Shown piece after piece: positions 21,802 through 28,017 of a stretch of DNA of 31,769 nt. Made by a program: the position numbers and the translations under genes. The DNA is taken from the IMG/VR virus record IMGVR_UViG_3300020172_005239, positions 1 through 31,769 of that record, one strand, 5' to 3'. This DNA comes from a virus. Each line of letters begins with the position of its first letter. Position 1 is the stretch's first letter. Under the pieces are notes generated by a model. The model had not been told where the DNA came from. It searched no databases and was given only the letters and a program-made list of their open reading frames with translations.

Positions 21802-22251
21802 CTATGTCAGCATGTTATCAGAAAATATCGATTGGAACAGGTTGCACCCACGAGCATCCTCAGTGTGAGCTTCTGGTATATCAAACGAGCAGCCGTTAAG
21901 CGTTAGGTGCACACAATCACAGCAAGGGATACCCTCAGGTACTTCGGCAACCGACTCAAGCTGTACAGGTTGTTGTACAGGTTGATGCACACTGTTAAAG
22001 ATCTGCTCCAGCTGATTAAGCTTGTTGCGAAGAGTGCGCAGCTCTTCATAAGCCTCAGAAGTTATCTCATATGTTGTGTATTTATGATCACACCCAAAAC
22101 AGCTGTAACGCCTCCTAGTTCCTTCAAATATCTTTCTGCTTTCTTTTACCTTGGCTTTAAGCTCGCCGCATAAAGGACACTCTTTTGTCTTGTGGAATTC
22201 GTAGAGCCCCTGGAGTTGATTGTTGTCATGCTTTTTCTTTTGAGCTGCCAT
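21802..22251 (-). CDS. NrdR-type zinc-ribbon protein with second Cys cluster
   Basis: The start is the ATG at 22249-22251, giving 149 residues; a longer frame would run into the tRNA-Leu gene. Residues 25-62 are very like the N-terminal zinc ribbon of the NrdR repressor: CPLCG, KVKESRKIFEGTRRRYSC, FGC and HKYTTYE. NrdR's ATP-cone domain is absent. A helix with Gln/Leu heptads follows (RTLRNKLNQLEQIFNS, then QPVQQPVQ). The last 45 residues hold a second cluster (PCCDCVHLTLNGC, then ARGCNLF). It may bind DNA as a dimer. A role in nrd gene control is only suggested by the ribbon. It is 14 nt past the tRNA. Confidence 0.75.
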   Translation of the reverse strand: MAAQKKKHDNNQLQGLYEFHKTKECPLCGELKAKVKESRKIFEGTRRRYSCFGCDHKYTTYEITSEAYEELRTLRNKLNQLEQIFNSVHQPVQQPVQLESVAEVPEGIPCCDCVHLTLNGCSFDIPEAHTEDARGCNLFQSIFSDNMLT

Positions 22252-22265
22252 TAGATGTTTGTTAA

Positions 22266-22347
22266 TGCTGCAGGTGGGACTCGAACCCACATGAGTGAAA
22301 CTCAGCGCATTTTAAGTGCGCAGCGTATACCATTCCGCCACTGCAGC
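22266..22347 (-). tRNA. tRNA-Leu (anticodon TAA)
   Basis: On the minus strand the acceptor stems are GCTGCAG and CTGCAGC with discriminator A. The anticodon stem is GCGCA/TGCGC with loop CTTAAAA, so the anticodon is TAA. The long variable arm (TGAGTTTCACTCAT) is typical of Leu, and the T arm (GTGGG/CCCAC) is canonical. CCA is not encoded. Length is 82 nt. It reads UUA and UUG codons and is embedded between protein genes of the same strand. Confidence 0.95.
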
Positions 22348-22367
22348 GGCATGAGGACTATAGCAAC

Positions 22368-22607
22368 TTACTGACTGTCCGAGGGAGGCTCGTTAGAGTT
22401 TTTCCAGGTTTGATCGCCAGGCAGCGGCTCTGTACCATACTCAAACGTATCGTAGTCCTCATCATTACGAGGATCTTCTACAAACACGTAGTGCGTGGTC
22501 TCCTCCTCGATAAAAGACTGCAAGTTTTTAATCGCACCTTCGAGAAGCTCTTGCTCTTCCGGCGTGAGCTCAAGGGAATCTGACACAGACCGCAGGCGAC
22601 TGCTCAC
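22368..22607 (-). CDS. 79-residue acidic hypothetical protein
   Basis: GTG at 22605-22607 lies 3 nt after the stop of the membrane-protein gene. The N-terminal half is a charged helix (SDSLELTPEEQELLEGAIKN, near residues 9-28). The C-terminal half is acidic and Tyr/Pro-rich (DPRNDEDYDTFEYGTEPLPG). There is no Cys or membrane segment. It is followed, 20 nt later, by tRNA-Leu. The family is not recognised. Small acidic proteins in phages sometimes mimic DNA or inhibit host enzymes, but nothing here shows that. Confidence 0.65.
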   Translation of the reverse strand: MSSRLRSVSDSLELTPEEQELLEGAIKNLQSFIEEETTHYVFVEDPRNDEDYDTFEYGTEPLPGDQTWKNSNEPPSDSQ

Positions 22608-22610
22608 AGG

Positions 22611-22895
22611 CTAACGGTGCTCATAAAAATTCAGGCGAGCATTAACGGCGGCTTTACAAGTCCGAACGTCACGCCGTCCGTAGACCTCGACCTGACGGAC
22701 AAGACACTCCCCAACAGCTTGGTTGAACTGCTTCATGCGGGTTGCGTACGAGCTCTGATTGGTTACGAATTTTGGAAACAGCGTGGCGAAAGCGATCAAT
22801 GTGCAGACCGAAACAGTCAGACCAAAAGCATGAGAGAAGATCGCGTACGCAACGGCGTCGCTGGAGTTGGCTCTGATTTGGATGTCGTTTGTCAT
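22611..22895 (-). CDS. Small single-span membrane protein
   Basis: The start is ATG at 22893-22895 (94 residues), because AGGTGA lies about 6 nt upstream; a GTG three codons earlier is possible. Residues 17-40 (IFSHAFGLTVSVCTLIAFAT) form a hydrophobic helix. A longer basic C-terminal part with two Cys follows (QVEVYGRRDVRTCKAAVNAR). It could be a small envelope-inserted phage protein. It is driven by the strongest sigma-70-type promoter in the window (22919-22947) and heads the minus-strand operon that contains tRNA-Leu. The function is unknown. Confidence 0.68.
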   Translation of the reverse strand: MTNDIQIRANSSDAVAYAIFSHAFGLTVSVCTLIAFATLFPKFVTNQSSYATRMKQFNQAVGECLVRQVEVYGRRDVRTCKAAVNARLNFYEHR

Positions 22896-22918
22896 GTGAG
22901 TCACCTAGTGACACTGCA

Positions 22919-22947
22919 AGCATACAGCCCAAAGGGCAGCGTGTCAA
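22919..22947 (-). promoter_or_regulatory. Sigma-70-type promoter
   Basis: On the minus strand, TTGACA (22942-22947), a 17-nt spacer and TATGCT (22919-22924) give a perfect -35 with a four-of-six -10. The start of transcription would be near 22912. TGACAC/GTGTCA (22909-22914 and 22941-22946) and GCCC/GGGC (22927-22930 and 22934-22937) inverted repeats lie over the core and could be operator half-sites. Confidence 0.6.
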
Positions 22948-22986
22948 CAAAATGCTGCTACCATAACGACATTTAGAATCGGGCAG

Positions 22987-23700
22987 ATGACCACGGCCAG
23001 CAAGCAGAGCTTTAAAGATCTCATGGCTCAGCTCGGCAATGAAGCCGAAGAAGTTGTGCCGACTGTCCAGATCCAAGGCAAGAAGCAGCTGAACGAGCGG
23101 TATAGCCTCAATCAAACTTGGTATGACGCTCTGCTGAACACCGATATGGTGCTCTGCACTCGCGACGAAGCGGCTGAACTGCGTTTAGACCCTTCTGCAA
23201 AGCGTCAAATCGTCGAAATCGGTGTTTACGAAGGCGCTTCTAGCTGTTTCTGGTCTGATTTTTATCTTTCGCATCCCGAATCCCGTCTAATTTCAATCGA
23301 TCCGTTCACCGGAAGCTCTGAGCATCACGAAAAGCCCGAAAACTACCCCGAATTAGCGAAAATCGAGCTCACAGCTCGCGGAAATATTGCTAAATCCGAT
23401 AACGCTGCCAAGATTGAAGTAATTAAAGGTTGTAGCTGGGACGTTTTCCCTGAACTCAACCGTCGTAGCGGCGGCGAACCCTGGATCGATGTCCTGTATA
23501 TTGATGGTGCACACGATCCTGCTTCTGTCGCACGGGATACCACGCTGTTTGTCCCAATGGTTAAGTCTGGTGGAATCGTTATTTTTGACGATTACGGCCA
23601 CCCTGACGTTCAACGCGGTGTTGATGGCGCCCTCACTGCCTTCGCTTCGATGAAACTTGCAATCTTCACTGGCTGGCAACTCGTAACCAAAGTCGCATGA
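22987..23700 (+). CDS. Class I SAM-dependent methyltransferase (Methyltransf_24-like)
   Basis: This encodes 237 residues with ATG at 22987. IVEIGVYEGASS at residues 75-86 is the glycine-rich SAM-binding motif I. LISIDPFTG at 101-109 is motif II with the acidic residue for the ribose. LYIDGAHDPASVARDTTL near 170-187 and GGIVIFDDYGHPDVQRGVDG near 196-215 are the post-I blocks shared by the Methyltransf_24 family, often found with sugar or cephalosporin hydroxylases. The N-terminal 70 residues are an extra helical cap. Close neighbours of this family often modify sugars or glycan tails, which fits the many glycosyltransferases here, but the substrate is inference. It overlaps the next small gene by 4 nt (ATGA) and is followed by a terminator. 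Confidence 0.88.
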   Translation: MTTASKQSFKDLMAQLGNEAEEVVPTVQIQGKKQLNERYSLNQTWYDALLNTDMVLCTRDEAAELRLDPSAKRQIVEIGVYEGASSCFWSDFYLSHPESRLISIDPFTGSSEHHEKPENYPELAKIELTARGNIAKSDNAAKIEVIKGCSWDVFPELNRRSGGEPWIDVLYIDGAHDPASVARDTTLFVPMVKSGGIVIFDDYGHPDVQRGVDGALTAFASMKLAIFTGWQLVTKVA

Positions 23701-23891
23701 ATACAGAAGATCGCTGCAGAACCTGTCGCTTCTTTCAACTAACACACGATGTTGAAGTTAACGCGACAGGACAATGTCGTCGGTTCTCTCCGATTCCCGT
23801 CTATATTCAATCTGCACTACTACCACGGGCGCAGTGGCCTCAGGTCAACGCCGATAAAGACTGGTGCGGGCAGTTCAAACCAATCAAATAA
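23697..23891 (+). CDS. Small Cys-rich protein coupled to the methyltransferase
   Basis: This encodes 64 residues; the ATG overlaps the methyltransferase TGA (ATGA). The pattern CRTCRFF (residues 7-13), GQCRRFSPIP (25-34), WPQV (47-50) and DWCGQF (55-60) is a recurring small phage and bacterial protein with four Cys positions that probably bind one zinc or an iron-sulfur centre. Its biochemical role is unknown to me. The tight coupling suggests the two proteins are made in fixed ratio. It is the last gene of this plus-strand pair. Confidence 0.8.
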   Translation: MNTEDRCRTCRFFQLTHDVEVNATGQCRRFSPIPVYIQSALLPRAQWPQVNADKDWCGQFKPIK

Positions 23892-23965
23892 AATCTCAAA
23901 TAAGACACATGAGACTGGCGCTTAGGGGTTTTCGACGCGCCTCCCACACCTTTCCCCACTAGTAG

Positions 23966-23988
23966 CTGCGCACTCACGCAGTTTTTTC
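23966..23988 (+). terminator. Rho-independent terminator after the methyltransferase pair
   Basis: CTGCG (23966-23970), a 6-nt loop, CGCAG (23977-23981), then six T residues. The short GC-rich stem with U-tract on the plus strand lies 75 nt past the stop. A further imperfect GGCGC/GCGCC pair is upstream at 23917-23941. Confidence 0.75.
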
Positions 23989-23997
23989 TTATACCCT

Positions 23998-24210
23998 CTA
24001 CCCTTCGTCTTTTACGGCCTGCTTACGGGCCTCTTTTTTTGCGTCCCAGTCCGCTGGCTTTGTCCTTCGCGTCAACTGGATTTTCCTCTCATCTACTAGG
24101 TGCCAGCTACTAACAAAACTCTGCTCACCCCACGCTGCCTTAACCAGGATCCCATAATCATCAACCCCGATCACTTCGAAATCATCTTCATCTACTACTA
24201 CATAAGTCAT
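23998..24210 (-). CDS. 70-residue hypothetical protein
   Basis: The start is chosen at ATG 24208-24210, giving 70 residues; a TTG eight codons earlier would also be open. The first half is a small beta-like domain (VVVDEDDFEVIGVDDYGILV, near residues 4-23, then KAAWGEQSFVSSWHLVDERK). The tail is Lys/Arg-rich (TRRTKPADWDAKKEARKQAV). No family is recognised. It is convergent with the plus-strand methyltransferase pair and divergent from the M23-like gene. Confidence 0.6.
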   Translation of the reverse strand: MTYVVVDEDDFEVIGVDDYGILVKAAWGEQSFVSSWHLVDERKIQLTRRTKPADWDAKKEARKQAVKDEG

Positions 24211-24281
24211 GTACTTCACAGTGCCCCCAAACAAACATAAATGCTAGAGTGATATTACACCCTTAAAACCAAGGGAAAGCA

Positions 24282-25118
24282 GTGACTAACGGCGTTCAAT
24301 ACTTACCGACATTTCGCTCCAGCTATACCGGCGAAAGCAGAAACATCGGCGGCTCATCACCGTTTCACGTCGACTTTAGAGTTCTCAGTAACCTCCCCGA
24401 CGAAGAAAAAATTCGAGCTGTGGATTCACTGGCTCGCGAATACGCAAAGAATGGTCGTGTAATTGAATTTTCAAATCAAGCCGTTTCAGGTCGCATATGG
24501 AACCCAGACGCTAGCTTCGAAGAAAAAAAGGCTTTATTCAAAACGGCATCTAGTGCCCACGCAACTCGGCCCGGCTGGGATCCTCTAGATTTTTACGTTC
24601 CATTCAAAGGCAAATCCCGTTTCGACACAGGTGCAGTCGAAGGCGCCTCGATTTACATCCCAGGTGTACCTGGCGGCAAAATCCGCCGTGGTGCAGGTGG
24701 TGGTTACGGCTACTTCAGCGAAGCCATGGACCCTAGTGGCCGCGTGGTATTCCGTGTTGGCCACGGTGACATCAACCGCCCTGAGCAAGAAACTGAAATT
24801 GCTGTCGCTCAACAAGCAGCACCGCAACCAGGCACAACAAAACCCGAAACCAAATCAGCTGAAGAACTCCTGCTCGAAAAGATCGATGAGCTCATGAAGC
24901 CCAAGATCGAAGTCAGCAGCAGCTACGCAGGCCCGAGCCCAGAAACATTCCGCAAAGCACGCGAAGAGATCGATCAAACCATGATGCAGCTTCTGCTAGA
25001 AAAAGCTGCTCAAAAGCCTGAAGAAAAACAAGCCCCTCAGTACGTACAAAACCAGGGAGGCGCTGCTGCAGCCGCTTTAGCCCAAAAAGGCTTCGCAACT
25101 CCAAAATCCTTAATCTAA
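24282..25118 (+). CDS. M23-peptidase-like (LytM fold) phage protein, possibly degenerate
   Basis: This encodes 278 residues from GTG at 24282, with AAGGGA 8 nt upstream. Residues 28-75 (PFHVDFRVLSNLPDEEK, then GRVIEFSNQAVSGRIW) form an N-terminal domain found with phage LytM-like proteins. Residues 115-165 follow the LytM beta-roll: DTGAVEGASIYIPGVPGGKI, RRGAGGGYGYFSEAMDPSG, RVVFRVGHGDI. The usual first metal-binding His is not visible and the end reads GHGD instead of HxH, so peptidase activity is doubtful. Residues 170-278 are a Pro/Gln linker and charged helix (KSAEELLLEKIDELMKPKIE). It may degrade, bind or only recognise peptidoglycan at entry or lysis. It is alone on the plus strand and overlaps the convergent gene by 9 nt. 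Confidence 0.65.
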   Translation: MTNGVQYLPTFRSSYTGESRNIGGSSPFHVDFRVLSNLPDEEKIRAVDSLAREYAKNGRVIEFSNQAVSGRIWNPDASFEEKKALFKTASSAHATRPGWDPLDFYVPFKGKSRFDTGAVEGASIYIPGVPGGKIRRGAGGGYGYFSEAMDPSGRVVFRVGHGDINRPEQETEIAVAQQAAPQPGTTKPETKSAEELLLEKIDELMKPKIEVSSSYAGPSPETFRKAREEIDQTMMQLLLEKAAQKPEEKQAPQYVQNQGGAAAAALAQKGFATPKSLI

Positions 25119-25340
25119 GGATTCACCACGGCTGAGTTTCCGAATACCCGTAATGAGGTACGCATAGTCACGTGCCTCAGTTACAGGCTTCGACTCCCCG
25201 CAAACATCGCAGTCGCCCTCCCAAATCGAGCTGCACCCGACTGAATAAACGCCATATTTGCAGCCGCAATCAGAACAGACGACATAGGCATCCTCAAGCT
25301 TACGTAGGAGTTCCTTCGTTGCTGAACTGAGTCGGGGCAT
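25110..25340 (-). CDS. Small zinc-ribbon protein
   Basis: This encodes 76 residues with ATG at 25338-25340; GAGG lies 3-4 nt upstream. CSDCGCKYG (residues 22-30), a Cys at 36 and GDCDVCGESK (42-51) give a CxxC...CxxC zinc ribbon, followed by a helix (ARDYAYLITGIRKLSRG). This type of short zinc protein is common in cyanophage and other phage genomes, with unknown role. Its start lies within the end of the upstream gene (41-nt overlap), and its end overlaps the convergent M23-like gene by 9 nt. Confidence 0.75.
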   Translation of the reverse strand: MPRLSSATKELLRKLEDAYVVCSDCGCKYGVYSVGCSSIWEGDCDVCGESKPVTEARDYAYLITGIRKLSRGESLD

Positions 25341-25539
25341 AACCCTCGCCAGGAAAAAGAGAATTCATGACGGACTCTACCTGGTTCACTCGAGCACGAC
25401 GATCCGCCAGCTCCTGACATAAAGCTTTCTTTAGATGGGGTATCAGTTTGCTTGTCATCTCCTCGTCCATATACTCACACACAGTTTCCTCTAGCCTCTT
25501 ATACACACCTTCTTCATAGGTGCACACTTCAAAAGGCAT
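25300..25539 (-). CDS. 79-residue helical hypothetical protein
   Basis: The start is ATG at 25537-25539. A TTG nine codons upstream is also open but would run further into the neighbouring gene. The sequence is mostly helical and acidic (MPFEVCTYEEGVYKRLEETV, then MDEEMTSKLIPHLKKALCQE), with a flexible end (GEGYAPTQFSNEGTPT). There are three Cys but no pairs. It overlaps the upstream membrane gene by 11 nt and the downstream zinc-ribbon gene by 41 nt, so the three are probably one translational unit. The family is unknown. Confidence 0.62.
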   Translation of the reverse strand: MPFEVCTYEEGVYKRLEETVCEYMDEEMTSKLIPHLKKALCQELADRRARVNQVESVMNSLFPGEGYAPTQFSNEGTPT

Positions 25540-25711
25540 CGTTCCAATGGCGGATGACACCCGCAACGATAAAGCAGTTCGTCACGAAGTAGGTAACGAA
25601 TATGAAAGTCCTAACCCAAGCAACATGGTCTGCGACCTTTTGACTCTCAGCACTTTTAGGACCTAAGGCGTTAGCCCAGATCTTAAAAATCTTTTGACGA
25701 CGTCGATTCAT
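25529..25711 (-). CDS. Small single-span membrane protein, 60 residues
   Basis: ATG at 25709-25711. A basic N-terminus (MNRRRQKIFKIWANALGPKS) precedes a short linker and one hydrophobic helix at about residues 35-56 (FIFVTYFVTNCFIVAGVI), ending in a short polar tail. The positive-inside rule puts the N-terminus in the cytoplasm. It could be a spanin, holin-like or host-envelope factor, but nothing in the sequence decides. It lies 12 nt after the second methyltransferase. Confidence 0.62.
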   Translation of the reverse strand: MNRRRQKIFKIWANALGPKSAESQKVADHVAWVRTFIFVTYFVTNCFIVAGVIRHWNDAF

Positions 25712-25723
25712 CTAATACAGTCT

Positions 25724-26302
25724 TTACTGGAAATCACTAAGGTTCCTGCGTTTATACACATTGCCGTAGCCACGGCCAACACAACCCGCCTCGTTCAGAT
25801 CAGCAACAATCCCTTCATTACCAATCCACCCATCTAATAGATCCTTTGTCAAAGCAACCGGATGCCCTTCGTGGGGCGGGATATCAATCCACTCAAACAA
25901 CCGAAGAACAGGAGCTGCAGCCAACGCATTCTTGATTATTCGCTCAGGGTCTTCCGTGTGCTGCAAACAGTTATAAATCCAGACCTCATCCCAACCACTC
26001 TCATCAACATCCTCTCCGCGCCCAACTTTGACACGTATATTTTTTGTGGCGTACCGAGCAACAGTCCATTGCGGATAACTGATTGGGTCAACAACAAGAC
26101 CTTCTAGCAGGCTGACGCACTTCAAAAGCATCGAAGTGGGACCACCTCCGATATCTAAAATCCGCTTACCTGCTGTTTCAAAATGATACCCACGCGGGAT
26201 TAACTCGAGGAAACGCGCGTAGACGTAGTGTTTTTGATCCTCGCTGAACGTATTACAGCAATCACCCCAAAACTGACGCTCAAAAACTAGATCGTCCTGC
26301 AC
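25724..26302 (-). CDS. Class I SAM-dependent methyltransferase
   Basis: This encodes 192 residues from GTG at 26300-26302, with AAGG about 5 nt upstream. KRILDIGGGPTSMLLKC at residues 46-62 is motif I. GLVVDPISYPQW near 69-80 is motif II. VGRGEDVDESGWDEVWIYNC near 93-112, followed by LQHTEDPERIIKNA, is the active-site side, with the typical 'N-C-L-Q-H' block of small-molecule methyltransferases. The C-terminus covers the pocket (LFEWIDIPPHEGHPV). It is not close to the first methyltransferase in motif sequence, so the two are probably of independent origin. The substrate is unknown; sugars, lipids or small molecules fit better than DNA because no DNA target-recognition part is present. Confidence 0.85.
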   Translation of the reverse strand: MQDDLVFERQFWGDCCNTFSEDQKHYVYARFLELIPRGYHFETAGKRILDIGGGPTSMLLKCVSLLEGLVVDPISYPQWTVARYATKNIRVKVGRGEDVDESGWDEVWIYNCLQHTEDPERIIKNALAAAPVLRLFEWIDIPPHEGHPVALTKDLLDGWIGNEGIVADLNEAGCVGRGYGNVYKRRNLSDFQ

Positions 26303-26351
26303 GTTGACCTTGCAAATATGGACCCAGACTACAGATTTACAAGCTTAAAAA

Positions 26352-26537
26352 TCAACGTATGTCTAACTCGCCGTCCTCATCCCAAGTCATGCTGTGCATT
26401 AAATGGTATTGAGGGCCTTCAGCTTTTCGAGTTGTAACCGAAACTGATGCGTGGCCAGGCTTCTGCTCGGCGGACAAAGCCAACAGTTTTGCTAGTTGAC
26501 TTGTAATCCGATCGAATGCTTTGCAGGGGTCGCCCAC
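26352..26537 (-). CDS. 61-residue hypothetical protein
   Basis: GTG at 26535-26537; no clear ribosome-binding site (an AAGGA lies too far upstream). The N-terminal half is a probable amphipathic helix (CKAFDRITSQLAKLLALS, residues 5-22). The rest is beta-like and polar (SVSVTTRKAEGPQYHLMHSM), ending in an acidic tail (WDEDGELDIR). No family is recognised. It is placed between the second methyltransferase and the low-complexity protein at 26611. Coding is likely from residue make-up but not certain. Confidence 0.5.
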   Translation of the reverse strand: MGDPCKAFDRITSQLAKLLALSAEQKPGHASVSVTTRKAEGPQYHLMHSMTWDEDGELDIR

Positions 26538-26610
26538 GACAGGATTTGCGTGTCCTTAACTTTACGTAAATTAAGCAAACTGTGCTTACTGTCGTTGCAA
26601 AACGACGTAC

Positions 26611-27159
26611 TCAAGCTGCCTGGTCTAAGCGCTTGCGAGCTTTTTTAACAGCAGCTTGTGTAGCAGATCTCGATTTAGTACCCTTAGGCGCAGCAGCACC
26701 CCTCGCGAAAAGCTTAAGGCTTTCAGCACCGCCACCTAAAACCTCAGAAAACTCAGAACCAGGGGTCGTGGTATTTGAAACAGGAGATGCAGGTTGTCCA
26801 GTAGGGGCTGGTTGAGCACCAGTAAAGACGGGACTACCTTGATAACTAAAACCGCCGCGTCGAGGTTTCTTCGAAGAGAACAACGATGCAAGTTTTTCAG
26901 CGCCCACGAAGGCAGGGGTTGAGGTAGCTGCTGGAGTAGTTACTGTGTCAGTAGGGGCTGCAGTAGCACCAGAAGCAGGTGCTGGCACAGAAGGAGCAGG
27001 AGTCTTTGCTGCAGCTAGACCCTGCAAGAAGTTTTCTAAGAAATCTCTAGAAGGTACGCCAAGCTTTGAGCGACCAGAGCCCTGTTTGCCAGAAATAGGG
27101 AACATGTAGTCCCCAAAGCCAATGGCAAACTCACGTGAAGGAGCTCGGCGACTAGTCAT
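26611..27159 (-). CDS. Pro/Ala/Thr-rich protein with basic C-terminus
   Basis: This encodes 182 residues with ATG at 27157-27159. The N-terminus (SREFAIGFGDYMFPISGKQG) looks folded. Residues 50-85 are Pro/Ala/Thr-rich and disordered. Residues 88-105 carry Lys/Arg (EKLASLFSSKKPRRGGF). The end is strongly basic (KGTKSRSATQAAVKKARKRL). It could bind nucleic acid in the particle or be an internal virion protein. The family is unknown. A GTCGTT/AACGAC inverted repeat with 4-nt loop lies just past the stop (26591-26606) without a U-tract. Confidence 0.65.
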   Translation of the reverse strand: MTSRRAPSREFAIGFGDYMFPISGKQGSGRSKLGVPSRDFLENFLQGLAAAKTPAPSVPAPASGATAAPTDTVTTPAATSTPAFVGAEKLASLFSSKKPRRGGFSYQGSPVFTGAQPAPTGQPASPVSNTTTPGSEFSEVLGGGAESLKLFARGAAAPKGTKSRSATQAAVKKARKRLDQAA

Positions 27160-27188
27160 CTCAGACGTACCCTTTAAATAACTTTAAT

Positions 27189-27773
27189 TCAAACCCCACC
27201 TAAGGGGTATCCCATTTTCCTGAGGTTCCCCCGAGCACGGTCAATGTGACCGCTTTCACGGCGAGTCCTTAGCCAATCAGCCAGACGGGCATAAGCTTCG
27301 GGTGACTCAGGACCGCCGGGATCAACATCTGCAGGGGCTACTCCTTTAAAAGGAACATACCCAGCCATCAAACCGCGATCAAGCATAAACAACTCTAAAA
27401 AAGTTTTTGCAGCTTGATCAGCTTGTTCAATCTTGCGTAAAAAGTCTGAACCTAGTGGATCAGAATCCGCCGTTGTAGGGATTTCACTGATCCCGTAGTC
27501 ACGAGGAGTATCAGCGACAATACCACCGCCGCTTCCGGGACCCGGTTTCTCCCAAGGACGACGACGAGCTTTCTCAACAAGATCTATTTCCATCGTGTAT
27601 TTATCACGAGGGCGGATGTCGTAAGGATCTCCACTGTTTGGGTTTAATGGTGTGTGCGTGCGAGGTATATAAGGAACTACCTCGGCAAAGCTTTTATCGA
27701 TACCAGGACGGAACACAAGATCTCGTGTACCGTAAGAATCTTCACCAGGACGATATACGAGATCCCGAAACAT
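27189..27773 (-). CDS. Hypothetical protein with N-terminal internal duplication
   Basis: This encodes 194 residues with ATG at 27771-27773. The first 26 residues contain a tandem duplication: RDLVYRPGED, then a short link, then RDLVFRPGID. The middle is Pro/Arg-rich (RPRDKYTMEI, then KARRRPWEKPGPGSGGG). Residues 105-145 are a probable helix (SDFLRKIEQADQAAKTFLEL). The C-terminus is basic (RTRRESGHIDRARGNLRKMG). No family is recognised. Its ATG overlaps the ATG of a small plus-strand frame in the sequence CATG, so the two starts share bases. A virion role is likely by neighbourhood only. Confidence 0.62.
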   Translation of the reverse strand: MFRDLVYRPGEDSYGTRDLVFRPGIDKSFAEVVPYIPRTHTPLNPNSGDPYDIRPRDKYTMEIDLVEKARRRPWEKPGPGSGGGIVADTPRDYGISEIPTTADSDPLGSDFLRKIEQADQAAKTFLELFMLDRGLMAGYVPFKGVAPADVDPGGPESPEAYARLADWLRTRRESGHIDRARGNLRKMGYPLGGV

Positions 27774-27957
27774 GCTGCTCTTCGGTAATAAACCTCAGTC
27801 TATTTTAGAACCTCCTAAGGGGATTAAACGATCAATTATTGTCATCCTCGCGTTATGGGCTATTGGAAGCTGTTTCATGCTTCTATCCGAAGCATGTGCT
27901 CGCTTTAGGAACTTCTTAATGTCCGTTAGCATCAAGAATTACAGCCGCAACAATTAA
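27772..27957 (+). CDS. Possible small membrane protein, 61 residues
   Basis: The frame starts with ATG at 27772, sharing CATG with the minus-strand gene. There is no Shine-Dalgarno site, since upstream bases encode that gene. It holds one hydrophobic helix (SIIVILALWAIGSCFMLLSE, near residues 21-40) and a basic tail. Its last 42 nt lie opposite a coding minus-strand mini-gene. It could be real, but the lack of a ribosome-binding site and this overlap keep confidence low. Confidence 0.35.
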   Translation: MLLFGNKPQSILEPPKGIKRSIIVILALWAIGSCFMLLSEACARFRNFLMSVSIKNYSRNN

Positions 27958-28017
27958 CGCTATAAGCACAAAAGAAACACCCATTAGCCCAATGACAGGC
28001 CAGACCACGTGAGTCAT
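27916..28017 (-). CDS. 33-residue single-span membrane mini-protein
   Basis: ATG at 28015-28017 overlaps the TGA of the upstream gene (ATGA), and TAA is at 27916-27918. The product is almost wholly one hydrophobic helix (VIGLMGVSFVLIALIVAAVI, residues 8-27) with short polar ends. ATGA coupling and the clean hydrophobic pattern make it a credible gene despite its length. Such peptides can be pore-forming or membrane regulators. No family is recognised. Confidence 0.5.
   Translation of the reverse strand: MTHVVWPVIGLMGVSFVLIALIVAAVILDANGH

Noticed and set aside
22252-22290. Longer start for the zinc-ribbon protein
   Set aside because: The extra codons would lie within tRNA-Leu; the ATG at 22249-22251 fits outside the tRNA.
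22669-23115. 148-codon minus-strand frame
   Set aside because: It overlaps the methyltransferase start on one side and the membrane-protein gene in another frame on the other; both have better motifs and signals.
25540-25566. Upstream TTG start for the 79-residue gene
   Set aside because: It would lengthen the overlap with the membrane gene, and the ATG at 25537-25539 is a better start.
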